DNA of 64,000 nucleotides from Engraulis encrasicolus (lineage: Eukaryota; Chordata; Actinopteri; Clupeiformes; Engraulidae), in the NCBI RefSeq assembly GCF_034702125.1, contig NC_085875.1, positions 52,757,176 through 52,821,175 on the forward strand, read 5' to 3'. The notes beneath the pieces were generated by a model, which saw only the letters and a list, made by a program, of their open reading frames with translations, was not told the DNA's origin and made no database searches. Position numbers and translations under genes: made by a program. Positions 11,326-22,164 of this stretch are shown here, in pieces. The first letter of the stretch is position 1. Each line of letters begins with the position of its first letter.

Positions 11326-12889
11326 TGCTGAGAAACAGGTAAGAGATAATTGCTGGGGGGAAATCCCAATGAATAATACGCTCACTAGCGAGTACTTAAT
11401 ATCGCAATGTTTTAAAACACTGTCTTGAAAAGATTGTTACGAAAAGGCCATGAAATTAACTACTAGCCAGTCAGTCAGGTCAGAGAGAGTAGAGAAGAAG
11501 AATCTCTGGTCAGGTGTTGGCATTGGCAGGCTAACTAGCTAACGGTCCGTGTCCCTATCGAAGATGAAAGTTTGACAAAAAAAGACGGTTTGTGTAAGCT
11601 ATACCCCGCCATTGGGAAATTAAACGGGAAAGTGTATGTTTAGGCAATGTGATAATTCATTTTTAATGGAAAGTAGCATGTGTGAATCCAGTTTCGCACG
11701 CAGGTGGACATACTCGGTTGCACTGGTTCTAATACACTGCAGTTGTCAGTTTCTGTTTCCTCTTGGTGCAAACTGTCTGCAAACTGTTCGAAATGTAAGT
11801 TTTTGGTGTGGATCAATGAGTGCTTTCTATTTAAACTTTGTCCATGCTCTGCTCATGAGGGCGAGAGGGGGAGTAAAGTACGGGGGCTTGGGAGTTCATG
11901 CACTGCTTTAGATAATGCCAGGCGACGACGAGGTAACATCTTTCTCTCGATTGCAAGCAGATATTCGTTTATCGAAGTATTGGTTCGTGGTATGTGTGGA
12001 CCGTCTGAGGGAATTAACTATTGTGAACTTTGAGGGAACAGGCGACTTAAAGTGGTGCACCGATTTTCTTGGTTGAAGTAATAATTGCTTGGCGTAGGAC
12101 TGCACCATTAGGCAGCATGGTCAGATTGTCTCATGTTTGGTTGCCGCCTGGTGTACCAGTCTCTCGCACCTAATTTCCCTCCATCTTATCCCGCAACACG
12201 GTGTTTAGCCCCTCCGACTAATGTGTTGCAGCATGGGACGTTTTGCATGCATGCAACAAGTTGCGAGACCTAATAAGTCACCCACGGTCATGAAAGCCAA
12301 TCGCTAAAATCTCAGCAAATTAAGTGTTTGCTCGTCTAGGATGTGTGATTCACAAGTGGACTAATCTTTACATTGTAGTTGTCATCATCATCCTGACAAA
12401 TGTTCTCGTGAAATAATGTTGTACTGCACGTTCACTGAATGTCTTAACATCTTTTGCAGTTAACTTCAATGGCTCTAACATAGGCCTGCTGCCGCCAACA
12501 TCTCGGTGAGTGTAAGTAATTGACCACAGAATTTGTATAATTTTCATTCATTGTTATTCTATTTTAACCCCTGTGAGATCAGACCCCCTTGTGGAGTATA
12601 TCATAGTGGGTGTGTGCATGGTCATTTTGATCAGATTTAGCATTATTAAAGGTCTGTGAGAATTTTAAGTAGAAATGTTGGTTCCAAATAGGCCTATGCT
12701 TATTGATATATTCTTTTCTCTTAAAAGAAACTACGGTATGCAGAAAAAATATGTTTCAATTGCACTTTTAGGTTGCAATCTGTAATGGAAATTTTAACAT
12801 TATATTGTCAGAGAACCGTGTGTGGGTGTGGCCTTAAACATTAGCAGTCGGGCTCCACTAACGTAATTCCCTGGGTGTTTGTCTGGCTC

Positions 12890-13387
12890 TTTACATTACA
12901 TTACATTACATTGCATTTGGCAGACGCTTTATAACCAAAGTGACTTTCAAAAGAGGACATAATCAAGCCAACATCACAAGCAAATACAAAGTGCACAAGA
13001 TATATACAGAACAACAAGTGCAGTTGCAAAGAGGGGTTAGTTTTTTTTTTTTTAATTATAAAGAGTAAATAACGAGTACACAAACACACACACACAAACT
13101 AAACTAAACTAAACATCATGTCAGTAGTCTGCCCTGGGTCAAGGCCAGTTCGAGCATTAGTCTAGTAGATTCTCTCGAAAGAGGAATGTCTTTAGTTGTT
13201 TCTTGAAGGCTGCAAGAGATGTGCTTAGTCTTGCTGCCTCTGGGAGACTGTTCCACCACTTGGGTACCACAACGGAGAACAATCTTGACTGGGAGTACCT
13301 AGAGCGACTGGATGGCAGAGCCAGACGGCTTGTGCTGGAATGAGCGCAGTTCTCTTCCAGTAACATACGGAACCATTTCTGAACCAT
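12890..13387 (-). mobile_element. LINE 3' fragment in intron-like sequence
   Basis: On the minus strand 13157-13387 encodes RSRYSQSRLFSVVVPKWWNS and then LPEAARLSTSLAAFKKQLKT. This is the C-terminal tail pattern of fish L2-like LINE reverse transcriptases (P-x-W-N-S-L-P ... FK..LKT.LF). Toward 12890 it runs into GCATTTGGCAGACGCTTTAT, ACATT repeats and AAACTAAACTAAAC, common repeat words. It is non-functional and lies between exon 2 and the first 144-nt exon. Confidence 0.65.
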
Positions 13388-13445
13388 TTTAATTTAGTAT
13401 ACAGTATATTGCCAGTAAAGAATTTACTTGTACTTTACTTTTCAG

Positions 13446-14830
13446 ATCAGGAGTGAAGGTGTTGGTGTTTGGAACAGGGAGCATTCCGTTGGCTTTGACC
13501 TGGGATTCGCCCATTAGAACGACTGGACAACTTGACCTTGGTGACTTGAAGGACCCGACTCCCCTCGTGGTGCATGTTGTCATTGAAAGGTTGGTGACAT
13601 TTATGTTGTGTTCTGACTTAATTATTTTTCCACTGCTTAATACTGTTGATCTAGCCACCTGCATGAATGCTGCCAACATTTTCCCCCAGAACGATGAAAG
13701 CACTTTGAGCTGCATTTCTTGTATGAATTGTGCTATACAAATTAAGCTACTTTTATTAGTAATAAATGGTGTAGCCTAACTGATGCATCGTTAGATATTA
13801 CCCCGATCCTAAATGCATTGTATTTAATACATATATCGCTAATGTGGTATTTCCCTGTACTTCTCTGTTTCAGATCAGGAGTGAAGGTGTTGTTGTTTGG
13901 AACAGGTAGCATTCCGTTGGCTTTGACCTGGGATTCACCCATTAGAACGGCTGGACAACTTGACCTTGGTGACTTGAAGGACCCGACTCCCCTCGTGGTG
14001 CATGTGGTCATTAAAAGGTTGGTGACATTTATGCTGTATTCTGACTTCATTATTTTTCCACCACTTATTACTGTTGATCTAGCCACCTGCATGAATGCTG
14101 CCAACATTTCCCCCCCAAATCGAAAGCACTTTGAGCTGCATGTGTTGTATGAATTGTGCTATACAAATGAAGCTACTTTTATTAGTAGTAAATGGTGTAG
14201 CCCAACTGATGCACCGTATGATGATTACTCCGATCATAAATGCATTGTATTTAATACATAGTATATCGCTACTTCTCCGTTTCAGATCAGGACTAAAGGT
14301 GTTGGTGCTTTGTACTGGGAGCATTTCATTGGTTTTGAACTGCGATTCCTCCATTAGAACGGCTGGATAACTTGACCTTGGTGACTTGATGGACCTGACA
14401 GCTTGTGGCATACGTTGTCATTGCAAAGGTTCGTGAGATTAATAAATGGCATAGTCCTACTGATGCATTGTTTCATATTAGTCCAATCATCAATACATTG
14501 CTATAATTGTTTTCAAATGCAGTGATGCATTTTTGAATCTCTGTACAGATGATAATAATGAAAATGAATGTTTTCCAATATATGTTTAGGTTGTAAATGA
14601 TAATACAGACATCAATTAATTTAAATGGCCATTTTCAAAACTGTATGTGGCCATGGCCTCAGACCTTAATATCAGTTGGACTGCGGGCATCACTAAATAA
14701 CCTAAATGTTTATCTGGCTCTGAAGTATGCAATTTTATTTAAGATCTTGTATATTGCTAATGTAGTATTTTTTTGTTGCACTTCTCTGTTTCAGATCAGG
14801 ACTGAGGGTGTTGGTGCTTAGCAGCGGTGT
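13446..14830 (+). repeat. Tandem array of about 420-bp units, each with a 144-nt exon
   Basis: Units begin at 13446, 13874, 14286 and 14795 (spacings 428, 412 and 509 bp). Each has a polypyrimidine tract plus TTTCAG, a copy of the exon, a GGTTGGTGAC or GGTTCGTGAG donor, and an intron. In the first two units the intron contains GCACTTTGAGCTGCAT or close variants and TTGTGCTATACAAA, words resembling LINE 3' tails. Exon length 144 is divisible by three and starts and ends in the same phase, so adding copies would not shift the frame. Copies 1 and 2 are open; copy 3 has a 1-nt deletion and a stop; copy 4 is truncated where Gypsy sequence begins. Confidence 0.8.
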
Positions 14831-15550
14831 GGCAGAGGAGAGATTATGAACCTGCACCACAGGAGCCGAGAACTGGAGGTGGGCGAACTGGTCCGACTCT
14901 ACAGCCCGCAGTGGAGGAAGGGGTGCTGCGCGAAACTGGACAGCCGCTGGGTAGGCCACGGTCAAGTGCTGGAGCGACTTGGGGAGGTGATGTACCACAC
15001 AGCAACCCCCCCTCCACACGCCCCATGACCACATGACCATTAGCCACACCTGACCACGGATACACGTTTGCGGACACCCACACACACAGTCCCCCCTTTC
15101 CCCTCCTCACACAGGACACACCCACACAGTCAAATGAGAGCAGCCACCAACCAGGGGTAACAGACATGCTTGGGTACCCACCCACACATACACCCTGAAC
15201 ACCTCTCACTCTCTCCTCCCCTGGTGCACGGCGAGAGTCTCCTTCGGCCTCCTTGACTAGACCAGAGGCGGAGACCACCCGCTCGCCTCAGGGACTTTTT
15301 GTCTTATTAACTTGTGGACTATTAAGCTCACGCTGTTACGGATGAAGTTCATGGTAATCTCGGGGCGAGGAACTTTGACCTGAGGGAGTAATGTTGCGAC
15401 CAAGGGACACTGAACAGGACCACTGTCACTCACAACACAGCGGTGGTTGACAGAATGAGTGGGCCACGGGACTGTTAAGTGATGGTATATTAATGAATAA
15501 AACGGCACCTGGCTCAGAGTGAGTGTACTTCCTTAGCAGATGCTACATTG
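14830..15550 (+). mobile_element. Gypsy 3' fragment (integrase C-terminus and tail)
   Basis: The frame 14846-15028 reads HHRSRELEVGELVRLYSPQW, then KLDSRWVGHGQVLERLGEVM. This is the GPY/F-like C-terminal integrase pattern (VGDLVWLY..P....L...W.GP..V...L..V.Y) of Ty3/Gypsy elements. It is preceded by RRDY in another frame, so there is a frameshift near 14850. Downstream the sequence is non-coding with GAGGGAGTAATGTTGCGACC, which resembles the 3' end of fish Gypsy elements. No LTR pair is present. It truncates the fourth exon copy. Confidence 0.6.
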
Positions 15551-16500
15551 GTGTATACTGTATTTTTTTTTAAAATCATACTCTGTTTTTGTTACACTTC
15601 TTGATCTCCAAGTGTCTCAAAGTAACTTGTGGGGAACACGTGGTCAACACCGGTGTGATATTTACGGTGGCTATGTTTGTCTGTACTTGCTGTTTTGATG
15701 AAGAATAAAAAGATTTTGGGGGGAAAAAATCTGATTTTGTGTTGTGTGTCTGAAATGGGAGTTAACTACGGTAATAAAGCACATTTATTTTGGATCAACT
15801 CTTTTAGATTTCATTGAATGAATATACATTTATTTAGATCATTTAATATATGTATATTATTGTGGAAACATTAGATAAAGAACAGAGGAGATATGCACTC
15901 CGCGCTTCTAAATTGACAATACGGTGCAACCAGAGCAGGACTAAATAAGTGCAAAGGGAAAAGAGGGAGTCTAATTGGTCAGGAAATGAAGAGATTGAGC
16001 TGTTAGTTGCATTGTGAAAACATCAGTTTATTGATTTTAAGGGAAAGGATGGATTTTGGGAGTGTGTAGGCTATGGTTTGGTTACGATGCGAAGATTCCA
16101 TCCACCATCCCGTAACGGGCGAGTGCAGCGGAGCAGGTGGTGAGAAGCCCGGACGTGCAGCAGCTGGAGAACCGTAGGTCTGGGGAACACGCGTGCACAT
16201 CGCAGGCAGACAGGTACACTGGCAGAGGACGAGGTAAATGGTGAACTGCGAATAGAACACTGGTTCTAGACTAGTGCTATTTGCAACCAACGGGTAGCTA
16301 GCTAGACCCATAGTTGGCAGTGCCTGGAACCGGTAGCCTATATAACATGCTAATTAGTAAAATATCACAAAACCAGCCTACCGGTATGGAAATCTTACAT
16401 TATAAATCAAATATGGGTTTTCTACACCTTGACGCTGTCGAAATCATTGACCCAGATGCAATGCAGAAAGGCGCGGTGGATCCAAAGGGGTATGGATCTC
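15551..16500. other. Unassigned sequence inside the inverted-repeat unit
   Basis: No domain recognised. AATAAA at about 15705 and 15770 could be polyadenylation signals on +. The segment 16080-16240 is relatively G/C-rich and ends in GAG|GTAAAT, a possible donor, but no linked exon was found. An open frame at 16314-16586 has no motif and runs into the inverted repeat. Confidence 0.35.
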
Positions 16501-16778
16501 GTTTGCGGTTGTTGACTTTTATTTTGACTAGTTGCGGCCATTCTGTACGGTACGTTCATGAAAGGTTTGTTATGAATGTGTTATGAAACAATCATGAATG
16601 CTTCGTGTAGACGTTATAACAGCTGTTATGAATGTGTTATGCAGTAACACGTCAAGTAAGGTGTTACCATTAATTTTTTTGGGAGACCAGAGAAGAGAGC
16701 ATTGCAGTAGTCTAGCCTACTGGTGACAAAGGCATGAATAAGTTTCTCAGCGTCTTGTCGGGGGGCCAAGCCGCGCAC
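16501..16778 (-). repeat. 278-bp inverted repeat, right copy
   Basis: Reverse complement of 10606-10883 with only a handful of substitutions. The TIR-like part is 16501-16668. The remaining 110 bp is the 3' part of the LINE that continues to 19235. Confidence 0.85.
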
Positions 16779-19235
16779 TTTGTTGACATTTCTAAGATGG
16801 AACAAAGCAGATTTTGTTGTCTTGTTGTTGATGTGAGGCTCAAAGCTCAAATCCGAGTCTATGACCACACCTAGGCTAGTAACCTTATCTTTAATGTGCA
16901 TGCTTAGGTCACCTAGGCTTGAGTGGAGTTTTGCACGTTTTTTCTTAGGCCCAATGAGCAACACTTCAGTTTTATCCTCATTTAATTTTAGGAAGTTACT
17001 GTTCATCCAATCTGTGATGGCAGACATGCATTTAGTCAAGGCATGAATGGCAGTGGTTTGGCTAGGCTCGACAGAGACATATAGTTGAGTGTCATCGGAA
17101 TAGCTATGAAAATCAACATTGTGCTCTCTGATGATGGAGCCCAGGGGCAACATATAGAGAGAGAAGAAGAGAGGGCCCAAGCAACTACCCTGAGCAACTC
17201 CAAAAGGCACATCATACTTGTTGGAGACGTATTCTCCGATGGTGACAAAAAACTGCCTTCCTGTAATATATGTTTTGAACCACTCTAAGACGTGGCCGGA
17301 CAGTCCTACCCAAGATTCAAGGCGGTCAATTAGTATGTTATGGAGTGCATCTTAATATGGGACCTTGCCTCCTCCACTTGCCTCCTCCACTCGCTTCTCG
17401 TCATGATGACATCACTGACAACAGCATTATATTTCAATATCTTGCAAAAGCTCAATTTTTGAGTCTTTTTCTCGTTTGCAATTGTTATGGTGAATGAAAA
17501 ACAGTCCCTCAAAAGTTGTTGTGGCTAGGCTGACAGCTGGAAAACTTAATCGTTTTCTCCACGGAGGAGGGGCCAGGAGGCGGGGCGAGGAGACAAGCGC
17601 AAGTGGAGGAGGCAAGGTCACATATTGGGATGCACCCATGGTCTATCGTGTCAAAGGCTGCACTGAGGTCGAGGAGGATAAGTGCTGAAACTTTGTTAGC
17701 GGCAGTGCTGAGCCTAAGATCACTTGTTATTTTGGTTAGTGCTGTTTGGGTGCTATGGTTGGCTCTAAAACCTGATTGGAGTTTTTCCAAGATATCATTC
17801 CCAGCCAGATGTTGATTAAGCTGTTTAAATACAACTTTTTCTAGTACCTTGCTTATAAAGGGGAGGTTTGATATAGGTATGTAGTTGTTTAAAGAATTCT
17901 GATCTAAATTAGTCTTTTTTAGGAGTGGCTTTACCATGGCTGTTTTGAATGAGCTTGGAAAAATGCCTGTAAGCATAGAGGTGTTAACAATTTGCAGTAA
18001 AGGTGCTGCTAAGCAACCAAGTATGTTTTTTAGCAGATATGTGGGGATCGCGTCAAGGCTGCAGGTAGACTGCTTACTTTCCCTGACTATTTTACAGAGG
18101 TCATCCTCTGTAATTGGACAAAAATTTTGGAAGCTCTCAGGTCTCCTAGGGGGGTTTAACCCTCCCCTCGGTGTATCGCCTGAGTGGGCGACAGAGGTTG
18201 CTAAGTTTCCACCTTGGATGCCTTCTCTAATGTCTGCAATCTTTTTATTAAAAAATCTAGCAAATTCCTCGCACTTGGCATGTGATGCTGCATTTAGGTT
18301 GTTATTGCTATGTGTTGGATTAAGCAGGTGGTCAATAGTGGAAAAAAGAACTTTCGCATCATGCTGGTTGTCTGTTATGATTTTGGAAAAATACGCTTTT
18401 CTCTCTGAGCGTACCGCATTATTGTAGGAGGAGATCTCATCCCTAAGGGATTGTCTATGGACTTCTAATTTAGTTTTCCTCCAAAGACGCTCGGTTGCTC
18501 TGCATTTTCTTTTTAAGGCTCTAAGTGAGTCATTCATCCAAGGTGAATACCTAGCTCTGGTTCTTGTCGTCGTTCTAATTGGAGCTATGTTATCTAGAAT
18601 TCCTCTTAAGTTGTTGTTGAAGCTATCAACCATTTCATCAGGTGTGCAGTGACCATTTAGTAGGTCACCTGATTTGATGAGGTCTGAAATCTTAAGCTCA
18701 GCAGAGGCATTAATGCGTCGTCTGTGAATGACATTGTTGTGTGTGCTAATTTGTGTTGAAATGTCAAAATCAAAAAACACACAGTGGTGGTCGGAGAGGC
18801 CGACGTCCGTGACCGATATATTGTTGATATCAAGCGCATGTGAAATAACATGGTCAAGTGTGTTGCCTTTCCGATGGGTAGGCTGTTCTGTAACATTCTG
18901 GACGAGACCGAATCCATTTAATGCGTCTAAAAAAAGACTTGGCTGTTGCGTCATCTGATTTATTTACGTGGATACGTGGATCAAAGTCGCCAGCAATTAT
19001 TGCTTTATCATAGTTAGTAAGTACGTCCGACATGAAGGTGGAGAAATCAGACAGAAATGACGAAGAGAATTTCGGTGGGCGGTACAGAACAATAATAATC
19101 AGTTTGAGGTTTGCTTGGACCCTCATTGCCATGTATTCAAATGAAGAGAAAGAGCCCAGATTCGTCTTAGTACAATTAAATTTGTTGGAGAAAAGTATGG
19201 CTACGCCTCCGCCTCGTTTTTTAGTAATACCTTAA
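16665..19235 (-). pseudogene. L2-like LINE ORF2 (endonuclease-reverse transcriptase), truncated
   Basis: Read on the minus strand. The endonuclease part (19235 to about 18855) has RGGGVAIL, VLYRPP and IAGDFD. A frameshift near 18930 moves it into the 18954-17509 frame with DHHCVFFDFD, a linker, then reverse transcriptase: LDAIPTYLLKN, PLLKK, SGFRANHSTQTAL and LILLDLSAAFDTIDH. A 295-bp MITE then interrupts, and the frame resumes at 17339 with GVAQGSCLGPL, FHSYSDDTQLY (the catalytic pair is SDD where ADD is usual), LNEDKTE and LDYCNALFSGLPKK. There the LINE stops and TIR-like sequence begins. The 5' region and the 3' end are missing. One frameshift and one insertion are the only coding breaks, so it is a fairly young copy. 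Clade assignment (L2/CR1 group) is from motif style. Confidence 0.85.
17343..17637. mobile_element. 295-bp PIF/Harbinger-like MITE inside the LINE
   Basis: The ends are inverted: GAGTGCATCTTAATATGGGA on the left, and GGGTGCATCCCAATATGTGA for the right end read backwards. Both are followed by CCTTGCCTCCTCCACTTGC. The 3-bp target duplication ATG (17340-17342 and 17638-17640) fits PIF/Harbinger. The LINE frame continues in register across it. Confidence 0.85.
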
Positions 19236-19739
19236 TAAGCCATGGTCCATTTTTGTAAGGGCAGTGTTCCATCAGGTTCCTTGGCCCTGCTCCTTCTCCT
19301 CGGCACTAATCCCCAAACCCCAATCCCAAAATGATTAGTACTGACTGTATCTGTCACATGCTGTCTGGAGGGTGACTCGGACGGGATGGGACAAGACATC
19401 ATCATCAAAGGCCATCAAAGAACAGGAACAATGTCTGCTGGCTGGCTGGCTGGTGCGCCGCCATTAATGTCACCTTGAGTCATCACTCCACTTCACAAAC
19501 ATTTTAAACTATATCATTAGATTAGTCAGCCCCAGCCAGCGCTCCCATAAAACCTCTGCACGCAACGAAACAAAAAACTGGAGAGGAGCGAGAGAGAGGT
19601 AAGAAATGTCTTCGGATTACACAACAAACACTCACAGAGACCAAAACAAACTGTTAACCGCTCTCCTTTTAGGATCAGGACGTAGCCTAGCTGAGGCTGT
19701 GCAGAGCTGTGGTGGGGTAGGCTACATATATCACTAGGG
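19236..19739. other. CCATGG-family terminus and unassigned sequence
   Basis: CCATGGTCCATTTTTGTAAG followed by GGC at 19241-19263 is an isolated right end of the CCATGG element family seen at 8.4-10.2 kb. The LINE or its neighbours may therefore sit inside another member. The rest has no recognised gene; (TGGC)n-like words occur near 19440. Confidence 0.45.
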
Positions 19740-20320
19740 CAGGGCTGGGGAACCTTTCTCATTCGGGGGGGGGTGGGCACTTCAAATCCCTCCAAGGGCC
19801 ATAAAAGTAATTTAAAGGGACACTGTGTGAGATTTTTAGTTGTTTATTTCCAGAATTCATGCTGCCCATTAACTAATGTTACCTTTTTCATGTATACTTA
19901 CCACCAGCATCAAATTCTAATCATTATGACCGGAAAAACATACATGCATGAAAAGGGGGATCTTCTCCATGGTCCACCATTTTGAATTTCCCAAAATAGC
20001 CATTTTTAGCTGCAAAAATGACTGTACTTGGACCATACTAGAAAATATTTGTTTAATACTTAGTAAACTTTCATGTAAAGATCAAATTTGGCAGTAGGCA
20101 GTCCAATTTCAGTAAGCAGCATTGTTGCAGTACCTTTTTTGACCATTTCCTGCACAGTGTCCCTTTAAGGACCACCCAATGAAGACAAACCAGGATTTCC
20201 TGTACAGGCCTAGTATTGAAGGCAGCCACCTTTACAACAGACCCCACCCTCTCTAGGTCCCTTGAAATATAATTAAATTAATTCATTAACGGCCCTCGAG
20301 ACAAAGGTTCCACACCCTTG
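19740..20320. mobile_element. Short hAT-like element
   Basis: The left end is CAGGGCTGGGGAACCTTT; the right end read backwards is CAAGGGTGTGGAACCTTT. Flanking octamers CACTAGGG and CATTAGTG agree at 6 of 8 positions. It has no transposase. Subtracting the nested MITE (19816-20164) leaves only about 230 bp. Confidence 0.6.
19816..20164. mobile_element. 349-bp TTAA MITE (AGGGACACTGTG ends)
   Basis: Flanked by TTAA at 19812-19815 and 20165-20168. The inverted ends are AGGGACACTGTGTGAGA and AGGGACACTGTGCAGGAAA. I recognise this as a common fish repeat type. It has no coding capacity. Confidence 0.8.
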
Positions 20321-21389
20321 CATTAGTGGTTCGCAAGCACAGTGCAGCAGGTATTATTACATGGAAAAATTTATTATTAATAAATGAATGGAGCATAGTC
20401 AATAGTCATATTGGGGTTGAGGAATCGAGCATGGGTTAGAGGGTAATAGTGGTACAACAAAAAGGCTCAGGGGAGACAGGGAGAGATTTTGGCTTGATAC
20501 TTCGTCCCTCAGGGGTTAATGTTAACACTCTCCACTCACATCTGTGTAGTCAGACTTGCAGTCAAGACCGTGCTATTAGGGATCTGAGGCGTTATTTGTC
20601 TAAAGACAACAGTTCTGCTGTCTACACCGCTCTCCTCATAAAAAAATTCCGCTGTCCATGTTGCAATGGAACTGAAAATGGAAAGGTATCCTACTTGTGG
20701 GAAAAAATATGACCAGAAAATGACAGGAGGTACGCGGATGACAAAAATGATCTTGAGGCACCTCAAAGCAGACGCAAAAGACGTAATTCCATATACAGAC
20801 ATACCAGGTCAAAATGCTACCCTGAGGACAATGCCTCAATTGACTTCCTCACCCAGGTGGAGTGCCTGTCAAACACTGGTCTAAATGCTCCTCACATGTG
20901 ATCTTTCTTAAATGTCAAACTCCTTTGAAAGCATCCAGGATTTTTTTTACACAGCTGGTAATGTTCCCCAGATGCAAAGTGCATTAAGACTAAAACATCT
21001 GTTTAACTTGCCCCCTAAGGAGCAGGGGATGAACTTTCAGTAGCATACCCACTTTCCAGGCCCCCAGACAATTATGTGAAACCAGGCGCCCTCTGGTGGT
21101 TGCACATACAAAGTACATTTTTATTTCACCTTTTTCAGTATCACAAAAAAAAATCAGAAACAAAACTGACAATTGATTATAATAACACCATCCACATACT
21201 AATATTTTATTCACTGTGTATGTGGAGCAGCCCATGAAAAACTAAACAAATGTCAACACAGTCATAATGTGACATCGTCATAATGTCTTTGACGTAATGT
21301 TTCCAAGTCTCAGCCGTGTTAGCTGTCCTACTCTACAAGCACAGACACAATATTTTGATTTAATTACATTACATTAAATTACACAACAT
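20321..21389. other. Unassigned; unidentified open frame at 20449-20900
   Basis: On + the frame from 20449 is open to 20712, meets a TGA, and stays open in the same frame to about 20900. The first part includes DRAIRDLRRYLSK and RCPCCNG (a CxxC pair). The continuation is basic (RRKRRNSIYRHTRSK). I do not recognise a family. It may be a decayed gene fragment or chance. The rest of the interval shows nothing. Confidence 0.3.
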
Positions 21390-21393
21390 TTAA

Positions 21394-21857
21394 AGGATAA
21401 CTCCACTTTTTTGAACAGTAAGGCCATTTCCTGAGTGGTCTGCAATGTTTTAGAGTCCCCCTCGCCGTTTATTTCATGTTTGCTGCAGTCTCTGTTATTT
21501 GGCTTATTTGGATTTGATCTCAACCAGCTTTAGAATGGCCGTGTATGGGCACCTGCAACTCTGTTCTTAAAATCACCTTTAACATTTGTTCTCAAGAATA
21601 TGCAACTCACTAAGTGTTCAGCAGTATTCACTGATGTTCCTTAACAATATTTGTAGCGAAATATGTCATCTGTCATGTTTTATGTGTGTTTTATGTAGAA
21701 ATTTGTGATTAAATTTTAACTTTCATTTTCACTTTCTTTCACAAAATGGCAAATTAAAAAAATGACTGAAGTCATATTTCGCCTTGAAACTTGTTAGGGA
21801 CTGCTAGTGAACACCCCTAACCACTTTGTGAGCTGTAGACTTTCGAAAACTTCCCCT
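21394..21857. mobile_element. 464-bp TTAA MITE
   Basis: Flanked by TTAA at 21390-21393 and 21858-21861. The ends are AGGATAACTCC and, read backwards on the right, AGGGGAAGTTTTCG, so the inverted match is short and imperfect. Non-coding. Confidence 0.5.
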
Positions 21858-21861
21858 TTAA

Positions 21862-22062
21862 CACTTTGTGTGTGTTCGGGTCATTTTTGAACCGTTTTCA
21901 AGTTTAAATGTAAAAAACACTCTTTCCTTTATTGTCCTGGAATGAGGCTTCATCTCAGTCACAATCATTTCAACACAAAAATATGTTTTATAATTTGAAT
22001 ACATTTTAAAGGTCTAAAAAAAAGTTACATCTGTGGTGTTCGTCAAAATTGACCCGGCATTG
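21862..22062. other. Unassigned sequence
   Basis: Words TTCGGGTCATTTTTGAACC near the left and GTCAAAATTGACCCG near the right resemble the subterminal palindromes of the piggyBac-like element at 2421-4092. A CCC terminus or second TTAA could not be found. Confidence 0.3.
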
Positions 22063-22163
22063 ACAGGGCGCTCCCATGCCCCACTGCAGCAGAGAATGGT
22101 GGGGTGTCCCAGGGACCGGGTCGCTGTGGATGTGCTCGGACCCTTCCCAAAAACACCTAGGGG
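22063..22163 (+). pseudogene. Gypsy integrase fragment
   Basis: The frame encodes RSHAPLQQRMVGCPRDRVAV and then DVLGPFPKTPRGNQY. This is the start of the integrase catalytic core of Ty3/Gypsy elements (RAPLQ...G.P..R...D..GP.P.T..GN.Y), including the first catalytic Asp. It is cut off where repeat B begins (TACAGATGG). It is a fragment only, and I see no matching LTR. Confidence 0.7.
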
Positions 22164-22164
22164 A

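Larger units (their letters stand above)
11306..14830 (+). pseudogene. Candidate spliced gene or pseudogene with tandem exons
   Basis: I do not recognise the protein. The sequence shows a first exon ending at 11338 (CAG|GTAAGA), a 46-nt exon at 12460-12505 (TTTTGCAG before, GTGAGT after), and 144-nt exons at 13446-13589 and 13874-14017 (TTTCAG before, AAAG|GTTGGT after). A decayed third copy lies at 14286-14428 and a partial fourth starts at 14795. In one consistent phase, exon 2 is fully open and joins in frame to exons 3 and 4. These read SGVKVLVFGTGSIPLALTWD and later QLDLGDLKDPTPLVVHVVI. In the same phase, exon 1 from ATG 11314 meets a TGA at codon 6, and the third copy has a TAA. So it is either decayed or the true start lies elsewhere. 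No similar family is known to me. Confidence 0.5.

Noticed and set aside
21862..22062. Another complete TTAA element
   Set aside because: Only palindromic subterminal words are present, without matching ends or a second TTAA.
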